A stretch of 9,533 bases of DNA from Candidatus Moraniibacteriota bacterium. Its GTDB lineage: Bacteria > Patescibacteriota > Minisyncoccia > Moranbacterales > UBA1568. This document shows, in pieces, positions 4,662 to 9,533 of this stretch (position 1 is its first letter; every line of letters begins with the position of its first letter). The translations under genes were made by a program, and so were the position numbers. Location: contig JAHFOM010000002.1 of the NCBI GenBank assembly GCA_023261685.1, forward strand, positions 17,848 through 27,380, written 5' to 3'. A model generated the notes under the pieces. It was not told where the DNA came from. It worked only from the letters and a program-made list of their open reading frames with translations, and ran no database searches.

Positions 4662-5099
4662 GCGCAACGCTCGTTCTATCCGTCTTTTGGCTTCGCGTTT
4701 GCCGAGGTCTTGGCGCTTGTCAAAAGCCTTTTTTCCCTTGCCGACAGCGAATTCCAACTTGACAAGTTGTTTCTTAGTATACAGGCGAATGGGCACCAAT
4801 GTCAAGCCCTCCGTCTTGGATTTGCCGATGAGAGAGCGGATCTCGCGTTTCCGGAGGAGGAGCTTGCGCGGGCGGCTGTCCTCGTGCTCCGTGTCCCGAT
4901 GGGCGTGGGCATAGCGGGGGATGAGGGCATTGGTGAGGTACAGCTCGCTTCCTTTGACCGTGACAAAAGCTCCTTTGAGGCTCGCGTGCCCGGTTTTCAC
5001 TGATTTTACCTCCGCTCCGGTCAATACCAAACCCGCCTCGTAGTGTCCTCCGAGGGCATAATCAAAACTGGCGCGTTTGTTACTGGCTATAGTAGTCAT
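4656..5099 (-). CDS. smpB: SsrA-binding protein SmpB
   Basis: The protein is 147 residues, slightly short of the usual 150-160. The N-terminal NKRASFDYALGGHYEAGLVL followed by GAEVKSVKTGHASLKGAFV is the conserved SmpB OB-fold region. The C-terminal KGKKAFDKRQDLGKREAKRR matches the GKKxYDKRxxxKxR tail that enters the mRNA channel of stalled ribosomes. It binds tmRNA, whose gene follows on the same strand. The start MTTIASNKRA fits the family; no SD is seen, and a promoter at 5108-5136 would start transcription almost at the ATG. The last codons form a perfect 7-bp palindrome (ACGAGCG-CAA-CGCTCGT, 4658-4674) that includes the stop codon and borders array E. Confidence 0.96.
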   Translation of the reverse strand: MTTIASNKRASFDYALGGHYEAGLVLTGAEVKSVKTGHASLKGAFVTVKGSELYLTNALIPRYAHAHRDTEHEDSRPRKLLLRKREIRSLIGKSKTEGLTLVPIRLYTKKQLVKLEFAVGKGKKAFDKRQDLGKREAKRRIERALRS

Positions 5100-5107
5100 A
5101 TAGGCTC

Positions 5108-5136
5108 ACTATCCCATATTCCCTTGAATAAGGCAA
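5108..5136 (-). promoter_or_regulatory. Candidate promoter for smpB, giving a near-leaderless mRNA
   Basis: On the minus strand TTGCCT (5136-5131), a 17-nt spacer and GATAGT (5113-5108), preceded by TGG (extended -10), end 8 nt before the ATG at 5099. Predicted transcription starts at or within a few bases of the start codon, in keeping with the missing SD. Confidence 0.42.
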
Positions 5137-5163
5137 ATATCCGAGTATGGCGAATTTTTTGGA

Positions 5164-5192
5164 TTGACAGAATAGGAAATAGGTGCTATAAT
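5164..5192 (+). promoter_or_regulatory. Perfect-consensus sigma70 promoter for the 44-residue ORF
   Basis: TTGACA (5164-5169), a 17-nt spacer and TATAAT (5187-5192) match the sigma70 consensus at all twelve positions. Initiation is expected near 5197-5200, leaving an untranslated leader of about 90 nt before the ATG at 5288. It is divergent from the smpB promoter. Confidence 0.88.
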
Positions 5193-5254
5193 AGATAATC
5201 CAGTGAGCTCTCAGATTCTTACCGAGATGTCTCATTGAGAATGTTCTTTCAACC

Positions 5255-5282
5255 GACCCAGAGGGTCAATAAGTATGGAGGT
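5255..5282 (+). promoter_or_regulatory. Leader hairpin and strong Shine-Dalgarno of the 44-residue ORF
   Basis: GACCC (5255-5259), AGA and GGGTC (5263-5267) form a perfect hairpin. GGAGGT (5277-5282) is a near-ideal SD 5 nt before ATG 5288. The upstream GACC can alternatively pair with GGTC at 5280-5283, which includes the SD end. Hairpin and SD-blocking pairing are therefore mutually exclusive. Regulation is inferred, not shown. Confidence 0.5.
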
Positions 5283-5287
5283 CCCTA

Positions 5288-5422
5288 ATGTTGTTGATTT
5301 TGTTGGGTGCTGCTCTTTTTGTTTCGTTTCCTTTTATAGTGAAATGGGATAAGGAGCGATGGAGATACGAAAGAGAGCGGTGTGAAAATCTGAGAAAAGA
5401 CGGTCCTTATCATTATAAGTAG
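5288..5422 (+). CDS. 44-residue membrane-type small protein on its own strongly expressed unit
   Basis: I recognise no family. The ORF runs from ATG 5288 to TAG 5420-5422. The N-terminal 18 residues (MLLILLGAALFVSFPFIV) form one hydrophobic helix. The rest is strongly charged (KWDKERWRYERERCENLRKD) and ends GPYHYK, suggesting a single-pass protein with a cytoplasmic amphipathic tail. The support for a real gene is unusually good for this size. It has a perfect-consensus promoter at 5164-5192, a GGAGGT SD with 5-nt spacing and a strong terminator at 5443-5489, making a complete one-gene unit. Highly expressed small membrane proteins of this form include type I toxins and modulators of membrane complexes; neither can be claimed here. 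A 15-codon ORF (5241-5288) overlaps its start by one base but lacks an SD. Confidence 0.78.
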   Translation: MLLILLGAALFVSFPFIVKWDKERWRYERERCENLRKDGPYHYK

Positions 5423-5442
5423 GATTGTCCGACAAAACCACT

Positions 5443-5489
5443 AAAAATCCGCCGAGCGTCCCAATGAATATGGATGCCGGCGGTTTTTT
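5443..5489 (+). terminator. Strong intrinsic terminator after the 44-residue ORF
   Basis: CCGCCG (5449-5454), a bulged A and GCGTCC (5456-5461) pair with GGATGC (5472-5477) and CGGCGG (5478-5483). This makes a 12-bp stem with one G-U pair and a 10-nt loop, followed by T6 (5484-5489). Five A before the stem could make it work weakly on the other strand too. Confidence 0.9.
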
Positions 5490-5531
5490 CTTGCTTTTTT
5501 GGCGCGGTGTAGGGTAGGATGAGGTATATGT

Positions 5532-6572
5532 ATGGCATCTACTCCTCACAAATTACGCAATCATCTCTCCAAAGAAGAGGCGTTCAAGCGCCTTGCCAGG
5601 GAACCTTTCAACCGAAGGGTGTTTTCTTTTTATCGCTACGTCATACTCGATAGTCCAGAGACGTTACGCAATGAGCTGTATGCCGAGTGGATGAAGCTTG
5701 GTGTACTCGGACGGATCTATCTGGCGGGTGAGGGGATCAACGCGCAGCTGAGCGTGCCGGAACCGTATTTCGAAACGTTCCAGAAAGCTTTGTATGCCCG
5801 ACAAGAATTTCAGGATGTGCCATTCAAGTTCGGTGTCGAAGAGAAGAACGACGCCTTCTGGAGGCTGACGATCAAGGTACGCCGGCAGATCGTAGCGGAC
5901 GGATTGCAACCGGAGGATTATGACGTCACTGATGTTGGGACGCATCTTACTGCGTATGAGTGGAACGCGCTGTCGGAAAAATCGGAGACGATCATCGTCG
6001 ATATGCGCAACAACTACGAGTCGGCTATCGGACGTTTTGAAAAAGCCCTGTGTCCTCCCGCCTATTCTTTCAAGGAAGCCTTGCCGGCTGTCAAGGAAAC
6101 GCTCAAAGGACAAGAAGAAAAAAAAGTGCTCCTGTACTGCACCGGTGGAATCCGCTGCGAGAAAGCCAGCGCCTATCTCAAGCACCACGGTTTCCAGAAC
6201 GTGTACCAGTTGCACGGCGGCATCATCGAGTACAAGCATCAGATCGACCGGGAGGGACTGGTATCAACATTCAAAGGCAAGAATTTCGTGTTTGATAACC
6301 GTCTGGGTGAGCGGATTACCGATGATGTGCTGGGGCAGTGCTACCAGTGCGCCAGCGTCTGTGATGACTATGCGAATTGTTTGAATGAGCAGTGCAACAA
6401 ACTTCTGATCCAGTGCGCTGTCTGCAGAAAAGAATATGCCGGTTGCTGTGGTCCCGAATGTCAGTCTGTCGCTCTTTTGCCGGAAACCGAGCGTGCCGTA
6501 CTTCGGAAGGGTAAGGCAATTCCCAAAACCACCGGTGCGTTCCGCGCGCGTATCGCTATTCGACGCGACTGA
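5532..6572 (+). CDS. trhO: tRNA uridine(34) hydroxylase TrhO (YceA-type rhodanese)
   Basis: The 346-residue protein has the family's usual length and order. An N-terminal acylphosphatase-like domain (about 30-115) includes GRIYLAGEGINAQLSVP. A rhodanese domain (about 135-240) has the active loop YCTGGIRCEK (202-211), with Cys203 as likely catalytic residue and Cys209 beside it. The Cys-rich C-terminal region (Cys270, 273, 277, 283, 288, 295, 298, 305, 306, 310) probably binds metal. TrhO makes 5-hydroxyuridine at tRNA position 34, using oxygen; this role is from the characterised enterobacterial protein. The ATG at 5532 has GAGG (5521-5524) 7 nt upstream. It lies 42 nt after the terminator at 5489, so it needs its own promoter; TTGCTT/TAGGAT at 5491-5520 is a weak candidate. 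Confidence 0.93.
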   Translation: MASTPHKLRNHLSKEEAFKRLAREPFNRRVFSFYRYVILDSPETLRNELYAEWMKLGVLGRIYLAGEGINAQLSVPEPYFETFQKALYARQEFQDVPFKFGVEEKNDAFWRLTIKVRRQIVADGLQPEDYDVTDVGTHLTAYEWNALSEKSETIIVDMRNNYESAIGRFEKALCPPAYSFKEALPAVKETLKGQEEKKVLLYCTGGIRCEKASAYLKHHGFQNVYQLHGGIIEYKHQIDREGLVSTFKGKNFVFDNRLGERITDDVLGQCYQCASVCDDYANCLNEQCNKLLIQCAVCRKEYAGCCGPECQSVALLPETERAVLRKGKAIPKTTGAFRARIAIRRD

Positions 6573-6609
6573 CTTTCTTTTTCGGATTTTTTGGACTAGG
6601 ATGAGGAGT

Positions 6610-8217
6610 ATGAAGAAAATGCTTGAAGAGACAATGCGTGAAGCAATCGTGGCTTTGCAGGAAGTGGGGACGCTTCCGGTTTTTGAGTTGCCGGAAATCC
6701 GGGTAGAACGTCCGAAGGATGATCAGTTCGGCGAATACACGACCAATATCGCCTTGGTGATGGCGAAGCTTGTGCAGAAAAATCCTCTGGAGTTGGCAGA
6801 GATGATCAAGGATGAGATCCTGAAACAAGTTCAGGACGACAAGGTGTCGTTTGAAAAAGTTGAAGTAGTGAAGCCCGGGTATATCAATTTTTATCTTTCA
6901 CAGGCGGCGCTTGTTTCTGTCGTTGAGCAAGTACTGAAAGAAGGGCAGAAATTTGGCGGTTCCGATAGAGGGAAGGGGATACGGGTAAATAATGAATTCA
7001 TTTCAGCCAATCCGACCGGACCGCTCCATCTCGGGAATGCGCGTGGGGGATTTTATGCGGATGCTTTGTCGCGCGTCCTTCGTGCATCAGGCTATGATGT
7101 CACAAATGAATACTATATCAATGACGCCGGAGAACAAGTGCAGAAGCTCGGACACAGCGTGCTCAAAGACAGTGAAGCCGTGTATAGCGGCGCGTATATC
7201 GATGAACTGAGCGAACGTTTCGCCAAGGACGGCGACGTGACGGTGGTGGGTCAGCAATCAGCTGAGTACGTGCTTGAGGAAATGATCAAGAAGTCCATAC
7301 AAGAGAACATGCACATTCATTTTGATGTCTGGACATCGGAAAAAAAGATCGTTGAGGACGGTTATGTGGATAAGGCAATCGCGCTCTTGCGGGAAAAGAG
7401 TTTGATTTTTGAGAGCGAGGGTGCTTTGTGGCTTCGGACGACGGATTTCGGTGATGATAAGGATCGTGTGTTGGTGAAGCAAGACGGAGCAAAGACGTAC
7501 TTCGCTTCTGATTGCGGGTATATCCTTCACAAGATGGAACGTGGCTTCGATCATATCATTGAAACGTGGGGAGCGGATCATCATGGCTATGTGGCGCGAT
7601 TTAGAGCGGCGACGCAAGCGCTGGGATTCACCGGAAAAGTGGACTTTATGCTCGTCCAGTTGGTGAAGGTGGTGAAAGATGGGCAGGAAGTGCGGATGAG
7701 CAAGCGCGCCGGCAATGTTATCACCGTTGATGAGCTCATTGATGTCGTGGGAGATGATGTTGCTCGTTTCTTTTTTCTCCTGTACGCGCCGGAAACGCAT
7801 ATGAATTTTGATTTGGGAATTGCCGAGGAACGTTCTCGGAAGAACCCGGTGTTTTATGTCCAGTACGCGCACGCGCGTCTCGCCAGTATTTTACGCAAAG
7901 CCGAGGAAGAGGGATTCGGTCGGTCTGACGGAAACCTTGGACTCTTGACGCACAAGAAAGAGCGAGAGCTGATGCGGGAACTCCTCTTTTTTCCGGAACT
8001 TATTGAGAAGATAAGCTTAGATTTTTCGGTGCATGCATTGCCACAGTACGCGATGCGCCTTGCCGACAAGCTCCATTCGTTTTATGATGAGTGTCGCGTA
8101 CTGGACGCTGAAAATACCGCGCTTACCGACGCGCGCCTCCAGCTGATCCGCGCAACAAAGGTTGTTTTGGGAGGGACTTTTGCTCTGATGGGGATTGCTG
8201 CGCCGGAAAAGATGTGA
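6610..8217 (+). CDS. argS: Arginyl-tRNA synthetase
   Basis: This is a class I synthetase of 535 residues, a little shorter than the E. coli enzyme. The N-terminal Arg-tRNA-synt-N domain (about 1-105) is followed by SANPTGPLHLGNARGG, whose HLGN (140-143) is the HIGH signature. WGADHHGY follows, then the KMSKS-equivalent RMSKRAGN (from about residue 362). The DALR anticodon-binding domain has YVQYAHARLASI. It charges tRNA-Arg. The frame is open to 6436, but that overlaps trhO and lacks family similarity. ATG 6610 gives MKKMLEETMREAIVAL; ATG 6619 (MLEETM) is also possible and is better spaced from GAGGAG (6603-6608). Residues around 70-78 are encoded by a palindromic repeat (6817-6840) absent from the general family pattern. 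Confidence 0.96.
   Translation: MKKMLEETMREAIVALQEVGTLPVFELPEIRVERPKDDQFGEYTTNIALVMAKLVQKNPLELAEMIKDEILKQVQDDKVSFEKVEVVKPGYINFYLSQAALVSVVEQVLKEGQKFGGSDRGKGIRVNNEFISANPTGPLHLGNARGGFYADALSRVLRASGYDVTNEYYINDAGEQVQKLGHSVLKDSEAVYSGAYIDELSERFAKDGDVTVVGQQSAEYVLEEMIKKSIQENMHIHFDVWTSEKKIVEDGYVDKAIALLREKSLIFESEGALWLRTTDFGDDKDRVLVKQDGAKTYFASDCGYILHKMERGFDHIIETWGADHHGYVARFRAATQALGFTGKVDFMLVQLVKVVKDGQEVRMSKRAGNVITVDELIDVVGDDVARFFFLLYAPETHMNFDLGIAEERSRKNPVFYVQYAHARLASILRKAEEEGFGRSDGNLGLLTHKKERELMRELLFFPELIEKISLDFSVHALPQYAMRLADKLHSFYDECRVLDAENTALTDARLQLIRATKVVLGGTFALMGIAAPEKM
6817..6840 (+). repeat. In-frame palindromic repeat module inside argS
   Basis: CCTGAA (6819-6824), ACAAG and TTCAGG (6830-6835) form a perfect 6-bp hairpin, flanked by AT and ACGAC. 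It translates in frame as ILKQVQDD. From memory, CCTGAAACAAGTTCAGG with flanking GAT...ATGAC is a very common dispersed repeat in many bacterial genomes, usually intergenic. Here it sits in a connector of the N-terminal domain, between AEMIKDE and VSFEKVEV. Confidence 0.65.
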
Positions 8218-8242
8218 ATCCGCCGCCGCGGGGTCACCATGA

Positions 8243-8258
8243 TCCGCCAGCTGGCGGA
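8243..8258. repeat. Perfect 16-bp palindrome downstream of argS
   Basis: TCCGCCAG/CTGGCGGA is a perfect palindrome in the 83-nt gap between argS and the next small ORF. No T run follows, so it is not a standard terminator. I associate this GC-rich palindrome with dispersed repeats in Patescibacteria-like genomes, from memory only. A dimeric protein site is the other possibility. Confidence 0.55.
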
Positions 8259-8300
8259 CGAATGGGTCTGGTTAATATAATGAAAGAGAAAGTATACGCA

Positions 8301-8444
8301 ATGAAAAAAAGATATAAACACAAATACAAAAAGAAGCTCGGCTGGGATGAAGAGCTCATTTTTTTCGTCGCCAAGATTGTCGGTTCGACGGCGCTGTTTT
8401 TTATGATAGCGATCGGCGTCGATGCGTATCGTTTCTTGCACTAA
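8301..8444 (+). CDS. 47-residue basic single-pass membrane protein
   Basis: I recognise no family. From ATG 8301 the protein is MKKRYKHKYKKKLGWDEELI followed by one hydrophobic helix (about residues 19-38: LIFFVAKIVGSTALFFMIAI) and the tail GVDAYRFLH. The lysine-rich N-terminus before the helix predicts an N-inside orientation. The frame is open further upstream. Starts at 8214 or 8262 would translate the palindrome at 8243-8258 and are unlikely; ATG 8280 (MKEKVYAMKK) is a real alternative. A TATAAT at 8276-8281 without a good -35 could serve as promoter, starting transcription near 8288 and favouring 8301. The stop is 15 nt before the histidine phosphatase gene, so the two are probably cotranscribed. 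Confidence 0.55.
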   Translation: MKKRYKHKYKKKLGWDEELIFFVAKIVGSTALFFMIAIGVDAYRFLH

Positions 8445-8459
8445 TGCATTGTATGGAAT

Positions 8460-9035
8460 ATGGAACATCAGATCACTTTTTATCTCGTGCGTCACGGTGA
8501 AGCGGAAAACAACGTGGGTTTCATTATGAATTCATCGCCTGAAATCAAGCGATATCCGCTGACCGAGCGCGGCCGGGAGCAGGCGCTCACGACAGCGAAA
8601 TTTTTGGCAACCGTCGACGCTGATGGGCTGTTCAGCTCACCGATACTCCGCGCCAAGCAGACCGCGGACAGTATCGCGCAAGCGACCGGACTACCTATCG
8701 AGCTTGATGAGCGCCTGTGTGAAACGGGAATGGGGATGTTTAATGGCAAAACGCAGAAAGCATTTTTGGAAAAATATGCCGATCCGAAGATGCGTATCAG
8801 TCCGGATCCGGCTGATGGTGTTGAGGGGTACATCGATATGCGCGGACGATTGAAGCATTTTCTCGATGATATGCAGACGCGTTATGCCGGCAAAAAAGTG
8901 ATCGTCGTCTCGCACGGCGATCCCTTGGAGCAATTGCACGGCATCCTGACGAACGAAGCCCCCGGACGCTCAGCGATTGGCTGGTATCCGGAGAAGGGGT
9001 CTTGCACGGAAGTGGTGTGGCATTCAGGACATTGA
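8460..9035 (+). CDS. Histidine phosphatase (phosphoglycerate-mutase-like) family protein
   Basis: The 191-residue protein carries the branch-1 signatures. LVRHGEAENN (residues 9-18) has catalytic His12 and Arg11. SSPILRAKQTA (59-69) has phosphate-binding Arg64. DERLCETGMGMFNGK (83-97) supplies the acid glutamate. VVSHGDP (149-155) has the second histidine, His152. A broad-specificity phosphatase is more likely than a glycolytic mutase, because the length and sequence around the third motif do not match GpmA; the substrate is unknown. The ATG at 8460 has no clear SD. The stop codon overlaps the -35 box of the T-box promoter (9032-9037), so the next transcription unit begins immediately after. 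Confidence 0.9.
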   Translation: MEHQITFYLVRHGEAENNVGFIMNSSPEIKRYPLTERGREQALTTAKFLATVDADGLFSSPILRAKQTADSIAQATGLPIELDERLCETGMGMFNGKTQKAFLEKYADPKMRISPDPADGVEGYIDMRGRLKHFLDDMQTRYAGKKVIVVSHGDPLEQLHGILTNEAPGRSAIGWYPEKGSCTEVVWHSGH

Positions 9036-9060
9036 TTTTCTTATAAATTACTGGTATATT
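9032..9060 (+). promoter_or_regulatory. Sigma70-type promoter of the T-box unit
   Basis: TTGATT (9032-9037), a 17-nt spacer and TATATT (9055-9060), with TGG just before the -10 (extended -10), predict a start near 9067. The -35 overlaps the histidine phosphatase stop codon. Confidence 0.72.
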
Positions 9061-9066
9061 GCCCTT

Positions 9067-9249
9067 ACAAAGAGAAAAAGCTATGAAGGAGCAATCACTC
9101 CAGAGCTGCAGAAGGAAAACCTGAAAAGGTGAGTAGAATCCGCCGGGAAAGCCCGTTATAGCTATGAATGAGTCCGCTTGGGCGGAGAAGCAAGGTGGTA
9201 CCACGATATTTATCGTCCTTGACACTAGTTTTGTGTTAAGGATTTTTTT
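9067..9249 (+). promoter_or_regulatory. T-box riboswitch (tRNA-sensing transcription attenuator)
   Basis: The conserved T-box AAGGTGGTACCACG is at 9192-9205. The antiterminator forms from CAAGG (9191-9195) with CCTTG (9217-9221) and ACGATA (9203-9208) with TATCGT (9211-9216), leaving the 7-nt bulge TGGTACC. TGGT would pair with a tRNA acceptor end with discriminator A. Upstream elements include a possible Stem I base (AGCTAT 9079-9084 with ATAGCT 9158-9163), hairpins ACCT/AGGT and CGGG/CCCG (9144-9155), and a Stem III-like TCCGC/GCGGA (9173-9186). The leader is short, about 125 nt before the T-box. I could not assign the specifier codon or the amino acid. Confidence 0.85.
9216..9249 (+). terminator. 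T-box-controlled intrinsic terminator
   Basis: TCCTTGACAC (9216-9225) pairs with GTGTTAAGGA (9233-9242), a 10-bp stem with one G-U pair and a 7-nt loop, followed by T7 (9243-9249). Bases 9216-9221 are also the 3' strand of the antiterminator, so the two forms exclude each other. Confidence 0.92.
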
Positions 9250-9263
9250 ATTTTTACAAGTGT

Positions 9264-9533
9264 ATGTTCAAAAATAAAGGAATATTACTAGCAATAATTT
9301 GGCTTGTTGCCATAAACATTATTGGATTATTGGCGTTGAATCGTTTTAATCTTGGTTCGGATAACGCGTATGCGTGGATTCCTGTTGAAAAATATAGTCA
9401 GAGCCAATCATGGAATGTTGCGGATATTCACTCGCGCTGGGATTCTGATTGGTATTTGAGTATTGCGGACAACGGGTATGAAATAGATGAGAATAATACT
9501 CTCTCGAACCTTGTGTTTTTCCCCTTGTATCCG
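9264..9533 (+). CDS. PIG-V-like polyprenol-phosphate mannosyltransferase, N-terminal part (3' truncated by window)
   Basis: The frame is open from ATG 9264 to the end of the window, 90 codons. An N-terminal hydrophobic helix (about residues 6-24) leads into an extracytoplasmic loop. The loop has RWDSDWYLSIADNGY (58-72), and NLVFFPLYP (82-90) follows. The WDSxWYxxIAxxGY ... FFPLYP pattern is typical of the PIG-V/GPI mannosyltransferase 2-like family of GT-C membrane enzymes. These transfer mannose from a lipid-linked donor, and bacterial members are poorly characterised. The ATG lies 14 nt after the T run of the T-box terminator and has no SD, so its expression should depend on the T-box. The rest of the protein is outside the window. 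Confidence 0.75.
   Translation, partial: MFKNKGILLAIIWLVAINIIGLLALNRFNLGSDNAYAWIPVEKYSQSQSWNVADIHSRWDSDWYLSIADNGYEIDENNTLSNLVFFPLYP

Noticed and set aside
4358..5003. Plus-strand ORFs across ssrA and smpB
   Set aside because: They are shadows of the tmRNA and of smpB on the other strand, with no family features.
5664..6239. 191-codon minus-strand ORF opposite trhO
   Set aside because: TrhO motifs are intact on the plus strand and this frame shows none.
6436..6609. Longer argS start at 6436
   Set aside because: It overlaps the trhO 3' end and shows no synthetase-like sequence; 6610 or 6619 gives a normal ArgS N-terminus.
8276..8281. Stand-alone promoter at TATAAT before the 47-residue ORF
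   Set aside because: No acceptable -35 at the right distance and no extended -10, so it is only mentioned under the gene.
8214..8300. Upstream starts (8214, 8262) of the 47-residue protein
   Set aside because: They translate the GC palindrome and overlap the argS stop; the peptide there (PPPRGHHDPPAGG) looks like repeat translation.

Overview
The window reads as a chromosomal piece of a small-genome bacterium, most likely a Patescibacteria/CPR lineage of the Parcubacteria type. That assignment is an inference from short intergenic gaps, several genes without a Shine-Dalgarno (SD) sequence, very small membrane proteins, a PIG-V-like mannosyltransferase, and repeat types I associate with such genomes. 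TGA ends several well-aligned genes (HAD phosphatase, argS), so this is not a lineage that recodes UGA as glycine.

Layout. At 2-640 is the C-terminal part of a clan-A glycoside hydrolase. A plus-strand run follows: a TrmH/SpoU RNA methyltransferase (738-1271), a HAD-IB phosphatase (1276-2016), an unlisted 38-residue membrane-type ORF (2013-2129) and a VanZ-like membrane protein (2126-2548). The last three are joined by ATGA overlaps. A hairpin at 2567-2599 serves as a bidirectional terminator for the converging minus-strand block. That block, read leftward, is smpB (5099-4656), ssrA/tmRNA (4451-4051), infC (3943-3395), rpmI (3287-3093) and rplT (3001-2657), a compact translation and ribosome-rescue cluster. 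Divergent from smpB is a monocistronic transcription unit with a perfect consensus sigma70 promoter (5164-5192), a strong SD, a 44-residue membrane-type protein (5288-5422) and a strong intrinsic terminator. Next on the plus strand come trhO (tRNA U34 hydroxylase), argS, a 47-residue membrane protein and a histidine phosphatase. The window ends with a T-box riboswitch (about 9067-9249) in front of a truncated PIG-V-like mannosyltransferase gene.

The most striking unexplained structure is in the gaps between co-oriented genes. Five gaps (locus A 634-735, B 3009-3094, C 3297-3399, D 3948-4035, E 4545-4661) are filled by arrays of short degenerate words with a strict 7-nt period (9 nt at D). In each, the array is arranged as two inverted arms around a short core. 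The word differs at each locus (AATTGAA/TTTCTAA, AACnnnn/GTTnnnn twice, TAGCTTCnn/GGAAGCTAn, CAAAnnn/TTTGnnn) but the architecture is the same. At four loci one arm begins inside the stop codon of the upstream gene, and at A-D the other arm ends within about 2-10 nt of the next start codon. I know no named element with this build.

Other notable points: a long tmRNA tag ending ...APALA rather than ...LAA, an in-frame palindromic repeat inside argS (6817-6840), a 16-bp perfect palindrome after argS, and a T-box in front of a glycosyltransferase instead of an amino-acid gene. All functional calls come from reading motifs; no database search was possible.
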